From CAYUYV01 sp964522525 (GTDB taxonomy: Bacteria; Pseudomonadota; Alphaproteobacteria; JAJFIK01), in contig CAZFWG010000005.1 in assembly GCA_964522525.1 (NCBI GenBank), forward strand, positions 29,980 to 93,979: DNA of 64,000 nt. Direction: 5' to 3'. Within the stretch, counting starts at the first letter, position 1; every line of letters starts with the position of its first letter. A program made the translations under genes and the position numbers. Positions 1 to 8,445 of this stretch are shown one piece after another. A model generated the notes under the pieces. That model was given only the letters and a program-made list of their open reading frames with translations. It did no database searches and was not told the DNA's origin.

Positions 1-477
1 GGCATGGACGTTTTGGACCCATTCGGTTGCCGGTCCCAGATAGGTCGTCACGAGGCGCGCCTCAACAAAGTCTCGGTGGAATCGCCAGCAGGCATCGTGG
101 TTCACGCGTTCCAATCGGACATCGACAAGATCGGTCCCGGCGATCCCGGCGAACGCCGTGACAAGATCATCAATGTCCTTGACCAGCATATCGCGCATGT
201 CCCCACTCGGCATGCCGAGAGTATCAAGCTGGAGTTCCAAGGCCTGCCGAAGGTTGGCGGGTTGGACAAGAACTCGCAGGTCCGGCAGGTCTGAAGGCTC
301 TAGCTGCTCCAACCACGCTTTCAGACACAGGGGCAGTGCGCGACGCCAGATCACAAGATCAACATCCGGCTTCTCAATGGCGGCGAGGCCATCAATGGCC
401 TCGCACAGCGCGATGCCCGTATTCTGAGCGGCGGTTTCCGCGAAGGACAGACTTTCGGATACGGAGAGATCCGTCAT
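1..477 (-). CDS. DUF1826 family protein (3' end outside window)
   Basis: The minus-strand frame opens with ATG at 477, overlaps the GTPase stop by ATGA (474-477), and stays open to the left edge, giving 159 visible codons that start MTDLSVSESLSF. The stretch HDACWRFHRDFVEARLVTTY followed by LGPATEWV is the conserved core of DUF1826. This family is commonly found beside Zur and CobW-like GTPases; its biochemical role is unknown. Translational coupling to the G3E GTPase and the zur gene next door imply a part in zinc starvation or zinc allocation. The C-terminus is cut by the window edge, not by a visible mutation. Confidence 0.8.
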   Translation of the reverse strand, partial: MTDLSVSESLSFAETAAQNTGIALCEAIDGLAAIEKPDVDLVIWRRALPLCLKAWLEQLEPSDLPDLRVLVQPANLRQALELQLDTLGMPSGDMRDMLVKDIDDLVTAFAGIAGTDLVDVRLERVNHDACWRFHRDFVEARLVTTYLGPATEWVQNVHA

Positions 478-1703
478 GCTTCACCCGCCTGCTTCCAGGC
501 CGGAAACGGATCTTTGAGTTTTTTCCACGCTTTGAGCTGCAAGGCTTCGCCATCCGGCATGAGACAACTGTCAAGCCGGCGCCGGATCGCCGCCTCATCC
601 ATATCCGTCCCGATAAAGACAATTTCCTGACGGCGGTCACCGTATACGGCATCCCAGGTGTTGCCCATAAAGCTCCGCCACTCCGGATCATCCGGCCACC
701 GCTCTTTGGGCACATTCGCCCACCAGAACCCGGCGGCCTCATGACGGATAATCGCGCCGGCCTGGCTTACCTCGCCAACCCATTCCGGACGCGTTGCGAG
801 CCAGAAATGACCCTTGGCGCGGATGACCCCTTCTGGCCATGAAGAATTGAGGAAGGTATGGAACTTGAATGGATGAAAGGGACGGCGGGCCCGATAAACG
901 AAGCTGCGCACGCCATATTCTTCCGTCTCCGGCTTGTGCTCTACAAAATCGTACAGCTCCTTGAACCACAGCGGATGTTCCTGGGCCTTTTCATGGTCAA
1001 ACCGGCCGGTATTCAAAACCTTGTCCAGGGGCACGCGCGACATGCTCGTTTCAATCAAATCCGCATCAGGATTGAGTGACCGGATGATCTTGCGCGCGGC
1101 ATCGCGTTGTTCGGGCGTGGCGGCGTCAATCTTGTTGAGGATGATGACGTCGGCGAATTCAATTTGTTCAACCAGAAGGCTGACAAGCGTGCGGTTGTCC
1201 TCCTCGCCGAGGGATTCGCCCCGATCCGTCAGAAAATCCGTGGATGCGTAGTCGCGCAGCAGGTTTGCCGCATCGACGACAGTGACCATGGTATCCAGCC
1301 GCGACACGTCAAGCAGGCTGTCACCTTCTTCAGTACGGAAATTGAAAGTTGCCGCAACGGGGAGCGGCTCCGAGATTCCCGTCGATTCAATGAGGAGGTA
1401 GTCGAACCGGCCATCTTCCGCAAGGCGTCGGACTTCCTGGAGCAAGTCATCCCGTAACGTGCAGCAGATACAGCCATTGGTCATTTCGACCAGCGTTTCT
1501 TCCGTACGGCTCAGATCCGCCCCGCCATCCCGGATCAGATCCGCGTCGATGTTGATCTCGCTCATGTCATTGACAATAACGGCGACGCGTTTGCCCTCAC
1601 GATTGTTGAGAATGTGGTTCATCAACGTGGTCTTGCCCGCACCCAGAAACCCCGAGAGTACCGTCACTGGCAGGAGGGAATCGGTCATGGTCGCTGCGGT
1701 CAT
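474..1703 (-). CDS. G3E-family (COG0523/CobW-like) GTPase, zinc metallochaperone candidate
   Basis: A 409-residue cytosolic GTPase. Walker A is GFLGAGKTT (residues 18-26), the family metal-binding motif is C78-I-C-C81 within NGCICCTLRDDLL, a base-recognition motif NKID follows, and there is a CobW C-terminal domain. COG0523 proteins carry metals to target enzymes; those next to Zur are usually induced by zinc limitation (ZagA/ZigA type). The ATG at 1703 is preceded by AGGAAAG at good spacing; a second ATG at 1688 is possible. The gene is first in an operon with the DUF1826 gene and diverges from zur, sharing a 109-bp intergenic region that holds an inverted repeat. The zinc role is inferred from context. 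Confidence 0.9.
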   Translation of the reverse strand: MTAATMTDSLLPVTVLSGFLGAGKTTLMNHILNNREGKRVAVIVNDMSEINIDADLIRDGGADLSRTEETLVEMTNGCICCTLRDDLLQEVRRLAEDGRFDYLLIESTGISEPLPVAATFNFRTEEGDSLLDVSRLDTMVTVVDAANLLRDYASTDFLTDRGESLGEEDNRTLVSLLVEQIEFADVIILNKIDAATPEQRDAARKIIRSLNPDADLIETSMSRVPLDKVLNTGRFDHEKAQEHPLWFKELYDFVEHKPETEEYGVRSFVYRARRPFHPFKFHTFLNSSWPEGVIRAKGHFWLATRPEWVGEVSQAGAIIRHEAAGFWWANVPKERWPDDPEWRSFMGNTWDAVYGDRRQEIVFIGTDMDEAAIRRRLDSCLMPDGEALQLKAWKKLKDPFPAWKQAGEA

Positions 1704-1767
1704 CTTCTTTCCTGTAATTCATTTGATGGGTTAAGGCTGGCTTGAAGCTCACATTGGTACAATGTAT

Positions 1768-1784
1768 CACTATATGCAATAGTG
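1768..1784. promoter_or_regulatory. Inverted repeat, candidate Zur operator
   Basis: CACTAT-atgca-ATAGTG is a perfect 6-bp inverted repeat with a 5-bp centre. It lies between the divergent G3E GTPase and zur genes, 28 bp before the zur start. Its placement fits a zinc-dependent Zur operator controlling both directions. It is only partly like published Zur boxes, so the assignment is contextual. Confidence 0.5.
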
Positions 1785-1812
1785 TAGCGTTCGCCCAAAG
1801 GTACGGCTCAAC

Positions 1813-2298
1813 ATGGCCCGCCAAAACCGGACAACCGTAAAGCCACCCGAAGCCGCTCCGCAGACCGGCCTGAGTGCCGCGATTGCAACTTGCAGATTGC
1901 GGGGCGTGCAAATTACACCGCTCCGGGAGAAAGCGCTGGCGGCGCTTTGGGCTGCGGCTCGACCGCTAGGCGCCTATGAGCTGCGTGAAATCCTCACGAG
2001 GGAGATGGAGCGGACATTGGCCGCGCCGAGCATCTACCGAACACTCGAGTTTCTGTGCCAACAAGGGGTGGCCGCGCGGATCGAAAGCCTGAATGCCTAT
2101 GTTGCCTGCGCACACCCGGAGCATGATCATGCATGTGTAATGTTTGTCTGCGAACAATGTGGCCGGACAACGGAGGTCGAAAACGAGACGCTGGAGCGTC
2201 TGCTCGCAGCGGACGCTGAAAGTCTCGGCTTCGCCATAGAACATCACGTTCTGGAGCTTTCCGGTTCCTGTGCGGATTGTCGAGCTGAAGGCGTATGA
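1813..2298 (+). CDS. zur: Fur-family transcriptional regulator, Zur type
   Basis: A 161-residue Fur-fold repressor. The winged helix (about residues 30-95) includes TPLREKALAALW and APSIYRTLEFL, and the metal-binding dimerisation part has HPEHDHACVMFVCEQCG with a second CADC pair near the end. The two CxxC pairs (CEQC and CADC) would form the structural zinc site. Divergence from a COG0523 GTPase and DUF1826 protein makes Zur far likelier than Fur, PerR or Mur. In the presence of zinc it should repress zinc-acquisition and zinc-sparing genes, probably including the divergent operon. The start at 1813 is the first ATG. Confidence 0.88.
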   Translation: MARQNRTTVKPPEAAPQTGLSAAIATCRLRGVQITPLREKALAALWAAARPLGAYELREILTREMERTLAAPSIYRTLEFLCQQGVAARIESLNAYVACAHPEHDHACVMFVCEQCGRTTEVENETLERLLAADAESLGFAIEHHVLELSGSCADCRAEGV

Positions 2299-2495
2299 CG
2301 ACCTCAGACCGTTCTTTCGATGAAGCGCCCATGCAGGATTGGGAGGCACGCGTCCAACGTGCCGATCAATCCGTCGAGACACGTGGACTGCGCAGCGGCG
2401 TCAACCTCATCCTCAGCCGCTTTGGTCAGGGCGAACCTCGCGCCTTTGGGTTCACCGAACCTGAAGACATGTTCGGCTTTGGATTTCATTTATAA
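2295..2495 (+). CDS. Small hypothetical protein, possibly coupled to zur
   Basis: A 66-residue frame starts with the ATG of an ATGA overlap on the zur stop codon and ends with the sequence MFGFGFHL. It is hydrophilic in its first half, has no signal or membrane segment, and I do not recognise a family. The exact ATGA coupling is the main reason to believe it is translated. An opposing minus-strand frame of similar length covers the same bases, so the call is uncertain. Confidence 0.35.
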   Translation: MTTSDRSFDEAPMQDWEARVQRADQSVETRGLRSGVNLILSRFGQGEPRAFGFTEPEDMFGFGFHL

Positions 2496-2700
2496 GAAGG
2501 GGCCCAGTTCCGAGTCGAGGCGAAGCCCGTCGCGACAGGGGCCTTGGATGTCTGGGCGTGCGCGATGCCACGTGGATCGATGTCTCGTTTTATTCTGTCT
2601 TCAGATGGGTTTTGCACGGTATCCATTCGTTTTGATCCCATCCTTGCGGAAGACTACTTCGATGGCGGCCTGGCGTTGCCTCGCAAAGCGCGCGACATTC

Positions 2701-3246
2701 TCAGAACGGGTTCATCGTGTAGCCATCCTGTTGCAGAAGAGCATGCGCGGTCATGGCGGAGATGGCCAGGCGGACGCCGGGCAGAAAATCGTCCTTGGTG
2801 AGTTCCTGGGATGCGGCACTCTGGCCACAGACGATGATCTGAACATTGTGCTCAAGCAGGGCAGCCACCAGGGGTGCATTGGCGTTTTTCTCTTCCTGTT
2901 GGGCCGTGTAGACCGCATCCTTGGTCACGTCGAGCACGGCGCCGCCGTGGAGCACCAGGGCGAGATGCATGTTTTCAGGTTTCACCCCGGCTTCGACATG
3001 CATGTTGAGAAAGCGCGCGGCGGTGACGAGTTGTCGGTTGAGCTGCCCTGCCCCAGCCCGCGTCGTCAGATCATAGCTGACTTTGAAGAGCGTTCCCGCC
3101 GGCACCGGCTTGGCGCCGTCCACGGTGGCGATAAGGCCGAAATCGGGAATGAGCAGACCCGGATGAAATGCATCGGGCGAGGCGTGGGCGGGCAGAGTGG
3201 TTGCCGCAATCCAGGTGATACTGGCAAAGACGGTTTTTATGAGCAT
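2701..3246 (-). CDS. Periplasmic DsrE/DsrF-like protein
   Basis: A 181-residue protein with an N-terminal signal peptide (cleavage likely after LPAHA, about residue 22) followed by a DsrE-like fold. Features include FKVSYDLTT, NMHVEAGVKPENMHLALVLHGGA and NVQIIVCGQSAASQELTKDD, with one cysteine in the position where DsrE-family proteins often carry the sulfur-handling cysteine. Exported DsrE proteins of this kind are common in proteobacteria and mostly uncharacterised; some link to sulfur or redox chemistry. It stands alone on the minus strand, divergent from a promoter and an HxlR regulator. The function beyond the family is not known. Confidence 0.75.
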   Translation of the reverse strand: MLIKTVFASITWIAATTLPAHASPDAFHPGLLIPDFGLIATVDGAKPVPAGTLFKVSYDLTTRAGAGQLNRQLVTAARFLNMHVEAGVKPENMHLALVLHGGAVLDVTKDAVYTAQQEEKNANAPLVAALLEHNVQIIVCGQSAASQELTKDDFLPGVRLAISAMTAHALLQQDGYTMNPF

Positions 3247-3358
3247 GGCTCGGGCTCCCCTAAGAATTCAGCGGCTCTATCCCGCAGGCGAACGGGCGCG
3301 CGCCCATCCACCTCTCGATCTTTACCCCACGGGCTGGTCGGAAGGGCGCGAATAGGAA

Positions 3359-3386
3359 TTGACACCTGACAGCACCGTCATATGAG
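3359..3386 (+). promoter_or_regulatory. Candidate sigma70 promoter
   Basis: A perfect -35 TTGACA (3359-3364) is followed by a 16-bp spacer and TATGAG (3381-3386). It points toward the HxlR gene. The long distance to the annotated ATG (about 245 bp) leaves room for a leader or for an earlier non-ATG start. Confidence 0.45.
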
Positions 3387-3632
3387 TTTTCTCTTGTGAT
3401 CTGTCTATTACGATCTGCGCCGCTTTCCAGCTGCTCTTTTCAGGATTAGATCGGGATGACCTAAGTAACGCAACCCTTATTCAAGGCGGGTCCCTCTGAT
3501 GGTTCGGCTGCACCTGCTCTCGCGCCAATTCATTCTGTCTACGTTTCTTTTGATCGTGCACCATCGGCTGCAATTGAGAAGGGGAAGCGAGGGCGCAAAG
3601 CGGTCATCGATGCCGGCGTCAAGCCGCGCGGC

Positions 3633-3941
3633 ATGCCGATTATCGGCGGGAACTGGATGGGGTCGATTCTCTGGCACCTGAAGGACGGACCGGTCCGTTT
3701 CAATGATCTGGCCCGCATGATTGCCGGGGCCAGCAAGAAGATGATTGCGGAGCGCCTACGCCAGTTGGAAACCCACGGTCTCGTCGAACGACAAGTTCTG
3801 GAGACATCCCCTGTATCTGTTCAGTACACGACAACCCCACTTGGGGCGTCGGCCCTCGGCTTCCTTGATGGTTTACGGAAATGGAGCGAGGCCCTGCCGG
3901 ACGGGCGCACAAACGGACGCGGCTCGCGCACGGGTACTTGA
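3633..3941 (+). CDS. HxlR-family transcriptional regulator, short N-terminus
   Basis: A 102-residue winged-helix protein. IIGGNWMGSILWHLKDGPVR corresponds to the HxlR signature (usually IGGKW...ILWHL), followed by FNDLARMI, KKMIAERLRQLETHGLVER and VQYTTTPLG. HxlR proteins are often redox- or aldehyde-responsive repressors or activators. The usual N-terminal lead-in with its cysteine is missing if translation starts at the ATG at 3633. The frame is open upstream from 3465 and reads KRGRKAVIDAGVKPRG just before the ATG, but contains no ATG, GTG or TTG. Either the protein is truncated or it uses a rare start. It converges on the efflux operon, ending 5 bp from it. Confidence 0.7.
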   Translation: MPIIGGNWMGSILWHLKDGPVRFNDLARMIAGASKKMIAERLRQLETHGLVERQVLETSPVSVQYTTTPLGASALGFLDGLRKWSEALPDGRTNGRGSRTGT

Positions 3942-3946
3942 GCTCC

Positions 3947-5329
3947 TCACGGCGTATCGGAAACACTGCCGGGATCGATGGACCCGGCCGCGACATAAAG
4001 CGTGATGATCGCATCGGCCAAATCCGCTTCCACCTCCACGAAACCTTCCCGGCTTGAAATCAGGGTACGCTGACCATCAAGAATATCGATGAATGTTGCG
4101 AGGCCTTCTCGATAAAGCGCATTAAGCTGATTGAAGGCGCGCTCACTGGCTTCGATCGCAACAAGAATGGATGCCCGCTGTTCCAGGATCCCCTCGATAT
4201 CCGCAAAGGCATCCTCGATTTCCTGCAACGCACTGAGGACGGAGAGTTCATAGGTCAGCCGTGCGTTCTGGGCGCGCGCCCGCGCCGCGCGAACTTCCGC
4301 CCGCCGACGGCCCGCATCAAGGAGCGGGATGTCGAGGACCGCGCTCAAACCCGCGCTTAGCGATCCCGCCAGAAACTGCGTCCCGCCGACACTTGCCGAC
4401 ACCTGCCCCGGCAGACGCAGAGCTGGATAGAGATCGGCCTGTTCAATACCGATCGCAGCGGTGGACGCCTTGAGCTGGGCTTCCGCAAACCTGACATCGG
4501 GACGGTTCCGGACAATCGCGGCGGGAAGGCTTTTCGGGGGCTCGCCCTCGAACACGGGCACGGAGACATCTTCCTCCGTGGGCGCCATTGTGATGGTTCC
4601 CGTCGGACGGCCGAGCAGGACGGCCAGGGCGTTCGCGGCCTGGGTCCGATTGGCCGCAAGAAAACCCCTTTGGGATCGGGTAATAGCGAGATCGGCCGCG
4701 GCGCGTTGGACATCGAGATCCGAAGACAGACCGGCGGAACGCCGCTGACGAACAATCTCGAGGGTCTGTTGCTGCAGCTCCAGGGAGCGGTCAAGAAGGC
4801 CAAGCTGGGCCTCGTTGCGACGCAATTCCACGTACGTGCTTGCCACGGCGCCAACCGTCAAGCGGCGGACATCCGCCAGGGCCACGACCTCCACTTCCGC
4901 CAGGGCCTGTGACTGCTCCAGCCGCCGGCGCAGCCCGCCCGCGATGTCCAGGATCAGACTGAAGACAGGCCCGGCGGAGGCGCCGGTCTGCGTACCGGCA
5001 AAATCCGTACGCTGGACATTGCCGTTCGCCGTACCATCGAGAATCGGGAAAAAATCCGAGCGGGCCGCACGGACAAGGGATTGGGCCTCTGCCACCCGAG
5101 CCAAGGCGATCCCGATTTCCAGATTGTTCTCAAGAGCCTGCTCGACGAGGTCGTTGAGGAACGGATCGCCAAAGCCCGCCCACCATTTCTGTTCCGGGCT
5201 CTGGTCGATAGCCTCCGCCTGCGCATCACCCAGCCGTGGCGGCAGGTCAAACTCGGGGGACACATAGTCCGGCCCGACGGCGCAGCCTGAAAGCAGAAGC
5301 GCGGCAAGAAAGGCACCAGGGGATCTCAT
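3947..5329 (-). CDS. RND efflux outer-membrane lipoprotein, NodT/OprM family
   Basis: A 460-residue TolC-like channel. The start at 5329 overlaps the pump stop by ATGA, and the N-terminus MRSPGAFLAALLLSGC is a lipoprotein signal with the lipobox cysteine at residue 16. Two OEP repeats follow, including LGLLDRSLELQQQTLEIVRQ and AGRRRAEVRAARARAQNARL. A longer in-frame reading to 5506 only runs into the pump gene. It is the third gene of the adaptor-pump-channel operon and should form the outer-membrane exit duct. Confidence 0.92.
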   Translation of the reverse strand: MRSPGAFLAALLLSGCAVGPDYVSPEFDLPPRLGDAQAEAIDQSPEQKWWAGFGDPFLNDLVEQALENNLEIGIALARVAEAQSLVRAARSDFFPILDGTANGNVQRTDFAGTQTGASAGPVFSLILDIAGGLRRRLEQSQALAEVEVVALADVRRLTVGAVASTYVELRRNEAQLGLLDRSLELQQQTLEIVRQRRSAGLSSDLDVQRAAADLAITRSQRGFLAANRTQAANALAVLLGRPTGTITMAPTEEDVSVPVFEGEPPKSLPAAIVRNRPDVRFAEAQLKASTAAIGIEQADLYPALRLPGQVSASVGGTQFLAGSLSAGLSAVLDIPLLDAGRRRAEVRAARARAQNARLTYELSVLSALQEIEDAFADIEGILEQRASILVAIEASERAFNQLNALYREGLATFIDILDGQRTLISSREGFVEVEADLADAIITLYVAAGSIDPGSVSDTP

Positions 5330-8300
5330 TGTCCGTCGCCCCCCGATCCAGGAGGATCGAGCCGCTCGGCCTCGGCGAGTTCCCGCGCCAAGGCTTCCGC
5401 CTGGGCGGCCCGGGGACGGCCCAGGCCCGCAATACCGAGATAAAGGACCGGCGTCAGAAATAAGGTGAAGATGGCGGCCAGACCAAGGCCGCCGAACACG
5501 GTCCACCCCACCGAGGCGCGGGCCTCGGCGCCCGCACCGCTGGCCAAAACGAGCGGCAAGGCACCGATCACCGTGGAGAACAAGGTCATGACGATGGGGC
5601 GCAAACGGATGGTCGCGGCCTCATAGACGGCCTCCCGAACGTTCCGCCCTTCCACCCGGAGCTGGTCGGCGAACTCCACCAGGAGAACGCCATTCTTGGC
5701 CATCAAACCGATCAGCATGACGAGGCCGATTTGGGAGAAGATGTTGAGCGAGACGCCCGACAGGAAAAGGGCATAGATCGCCGCCGCAAGAGCGAAGGGC
5801 ACCGACAACATGATCACGACGGGGCTTGTCAGGCTCTCGAACTGGGCCGTCAGAACCAGGAACACGATCACGAAAGCGAATGCATAGGTGAGCGCAAGTT
5901 CGTTGGTGGTCTCATCCAGGGTTGCCGCCGCGCCCTGGAGCAACAATTCGATGCCCTCCGGCAGGATTTCATCCGCCAACCGCTCAAGCTCGGCCACGGC
6001 GTCGGCCAACGGCACATCGTCGGCAATATCCGCATCGACCTCGATGGCCCGCCGCTGCGCGGTGCGGTCAAGTTCGGCCGCCACCCCTTCCTCGACAATC
6101 GTGGTCAGACTGGAGAGAGGAATGAGGTCGCCGTTTCCCGACCGGACATAGAGATTGCGCAGATCCGTGGGGCTCGAGATCGCGCCGGTCTTCGACTCCA
6201 GGTAGATGGGGATGGCCTCGTTGCCGACATTCAGATCCACGACCTCGTCACCGCCGACCATGTAGCGCAAGGTCGCCGACAGTTCATCAAGCGACACACC
6301 CAGATCCGACGCCCGCCGACGATCGATCCGGATCGACAGTTGGGGTTGAGTCGGCTGATAGGAAATTTGCGCATTAAACAGAAGGTCCGAACGCGTGTCG
6401 ATGGCATCGGAAAGCGCGCGTGCTGCCTTGAAGATCATCGGATAGTCAGGGCCGGTCAGGGCGACCTCCAGGCCCGAACGACGACCACGTCCAACCTGCA
6501 AGCTGCCCCGCCCGAACACACTGACCCGGGCGCCGGGAATCTGGCCCATGCGTCGCCGCAATTCGGCAATCAAGTCCTGTTGGCTGCGATCCCGTTGCGA
6601 CCAGGGTGCCAGAGGCGCCGTCACGAAGACGATGTTGGGATCGAAACGACCAACCACGGTAAACAGGGATTGGATTTCCCCCGTCTCACGATAGGGGTCG
6701 AGGACGGCTTCGATGGCGTCCGACTGGCGCTGCATATAGTCAAGGCCCACACCGTCCGGACCCACTGCAAAGATGAAGACCACGCCGCGGTCTTCGGGCG
6801 GCAAGAGTTCCTGATCCAGTGCCGAATAAAGAAAGACGGCTCCTGCGGCGGTCCCGATGGACAGGGCAAGCGTGATGAGAGGCGCCCCCAAAGCCAGCCG
6901 AAGGAGCCGACCGTAGACATTTGTCAGAGAACGGCCAATCCGGCGCAGTGGCGTCTCGGCCGCATCATCGGTTGTCAGCGTCAGCCGCGCCGCCAAGGCG
7001 GGCACCAGGGTCAGGGCAACGAAGGATGAAATGACCACGGACAAAGCCAGCGTGAACCCGAATTCCCGGAACAGCCGCCCCGCCGTCGAGGGCAGGAAGG
7101 AAATCGGCACAAAGACCGCCACCAGAACAACCGTGGTCGCGACAACGGCAAAGAAGACCTGCCGGGCGCCCAGGACGGCGGCCGCGCGCCGTCCATATCC
7201 CTTTGTCTGCAAGCGATGGATATTCTCCAGCACCACAATGGCGTCATCGACGATGAGGCCGGTGGCCAGGACGAGCGCAAGCAGGGTCAGCAGGTTGATC
7301 GAGAAGCCGGACAGCCAGATTCCGGCCAAGCTGCCGACCAGGGCCGCAGGGATGGCGGTGCTCGGAATGAGGGTTGCGCGCAGGGAGCCGATGAAAAGCC
7401 AGATCGTTGCGATGACGATCAAGACCGTCAATCCCAGACTGATCAGGACTTCCCGTACCGACCCTTGAATGAAAACAGCGTCATCGGATGAAACGACGAT
7501 ATCGATATCGTCAAAACGGGCATTGAGGCGCGCCACCCGCGCTTTCACCAACTCGGAGATCTGGATGGTGTTGGACTGGGCCTGGCGAATGACGCCAAGC
7601 CCGATGATGGGCTGGCCATCGAGTTGGGTGAAGCTCGTCGCGTCGGCGGGCGCAAAAAAGGCTTCAGCGATATCGCCAACCCGGGTGCCATTGGAAATGA
7701 TCACGTCCTTGATGCGTTCCGGAGTCGCGGCGGTGGCCTCGGCGCGGACAATGAGTTCCTGATCTTCCGAACGGAAACTGCCCACGGGCACGTCGAAGGG
7801 CGCCTGCTGAAGCGCGGTCACCACATCACTGACCACCAGGCCAAAGCGGCTCATCCGCAAGGGATCGATGACCACACGCAGCTGACGCGCCCGGGCACCG
7901 AAAAGGGTGACCGTGGCAACCCCGTCGATGGTCTGGATCTCCGGCACAATGTCGTTTTCGATGATCCGGGTCAGTGCGGTCTCGTCATAGGTCGGCCCCA
8001 CCACCGCAAGGGTCAGGATCGGGCTTGCATCGTCATCGGCTTTGGTGATCCGGACCTGTTCCGTGCGGTCGGGCAGATCGCGGGTGATCCGGCTCACGGC
8101 CTCACGCACGTCGGACGCCGCCGTATCCAGATCCGTACCGGGATTGAAATCGATCCGGATGCGGCTGTTGTTCTCCTCGCTTGAGGAGCGGATCTGACGC
8201 ACGCCCGGCACCCTGGCGATGGCGCCCTCGATAATGCTGGTGACTTCCGCGTCCATGGTCTCGGGCGCGGCACCGGGCAGCGTGGCCGAGACCGTCACCC

Positions 8301-8445
8301 GGGGCCGGTCCACATCCGGCAGTTCCCGGACCTCAATGGCATAGACCGCGGCCAGTCCGGCAATCACCACCATCAGATTGAGGACGCCGGCCAAAAGCGG
8401 ACGGCGCACCGACAAGGACGGAAGGTCGTCCCGATCGGCGGTCAT
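5326..8445 (-). CDS. RND multidrug efflux pump, inner-membrane subunit (HAE1/AcrB-like)
   Basis: A 1039-residue RND permease of normal length, with the first membrane helix near residues 13-35 and two large periplasmic loops. The proton-relay pair is visible in TGLIVDDAIVVLENIHRL, and its lysine partner in MLIGLMAKNGVLLVEFADQ. The N-terminal periplasmic part shows RPRVTVSATLPGAAPETMD, typical of HAE1 pumps. It uses proton influx to export amphiphilic compounds through the channel encoded downstream. ATGA overlaps join it to both neighbours. The substrate cannot be told from the sequence; the catabolic genes elsewhere in the window raise the option of solvent or metabolite export. Confidence 0.95.
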   Translation of the reverse strand: MTADRDDLPSLSVRRPLLAGVLNLMVVIAGLAAVYAIEVRELPDVDRPRVTVSATLPGAAPETMDAEVTSIIEGAIARVPGVRQIRSSSEENNSRIRIDFNPGTDLDTAASDVREAVSRITRDLPDRTEQVRITKADDDASPILTLAVVGPTYDETALTRIIENDIVPEIQTIDGVATVTLFGARARQLRVVIDPLRMSRFGLVVSDVVTALQQAPFDVPVGSFRSEDQELIVRAEATAATPERIKDVIISNGTRVGDIAEAFFAPADATSFTQLDGQPIIGLGVIRQAQSNTIQISELVKARVARLNARFDDIDIVVSSDDAVFIQGSVREVLISLGLTVLIVIATIWLFIGSLRATLIPSTAIPAALVGSLAGIWLSGFSINLLTLLALVLATGLIVDDAIVVLENIHRLQTKGYGRRAAAVLGARQVFFAVVATTVVLVAVFVPISFLPSTAGRLFREFGFTLALSVVISSFVALTLVPALAARLTLTTDDAAETPLRRIGRSLTNVYGRLLRLALGAPLITLALSIGTAAGAVFLYSALDQELLPPEDRGVVFIFAVGPDGVGLDYMQRQSDAIEAVLDPYRETGEIQSLFTVVGRFDPNIVFVTAPLAPWSQRDRSQQDLIAELRRRMGQIPGARVSVFGRGSLQVGRGRRSGLEVALTGPDYPMIFKAARALSDAIDTRSDLLFNAQISYQPTQPQLSIRIDRRRASDLGVSLDELSATLRYMVGGDEVVDLNVGNEAIPIYLESKTGAISSPTDLRNLYVRSGNGDLIPLSSLTTIVEEGVAAELDRTAQRRAIEVDADIADDVPLADAVAELERLADEILPEGIELLLQGAAATLDETTNELALTYAFAFVIVFLVLTAQFESLTSPVVIMLSVPFALAAAIYALFLSGVSLNIFSQIGLVMLIGLMAKNGVLLVEFADQLRVEGRNVREAVYEAATIRLRPIVMTLFSTVIGALPLVLASGAGAEARASVGWTVFGGLGLAAIFTLFLTPVLYLGIAGLGRPRAAQAEALARELAEAERLDPPGSGGDGQ

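Noticed and set aside
5731..7029. 432-residue plus-strand frame opposite the RND pump
   Set aside because: It is the mirror of a clearly coding GC-rich gene; its residues (Arg/His/Gln-rich) fit an antisense shadow.
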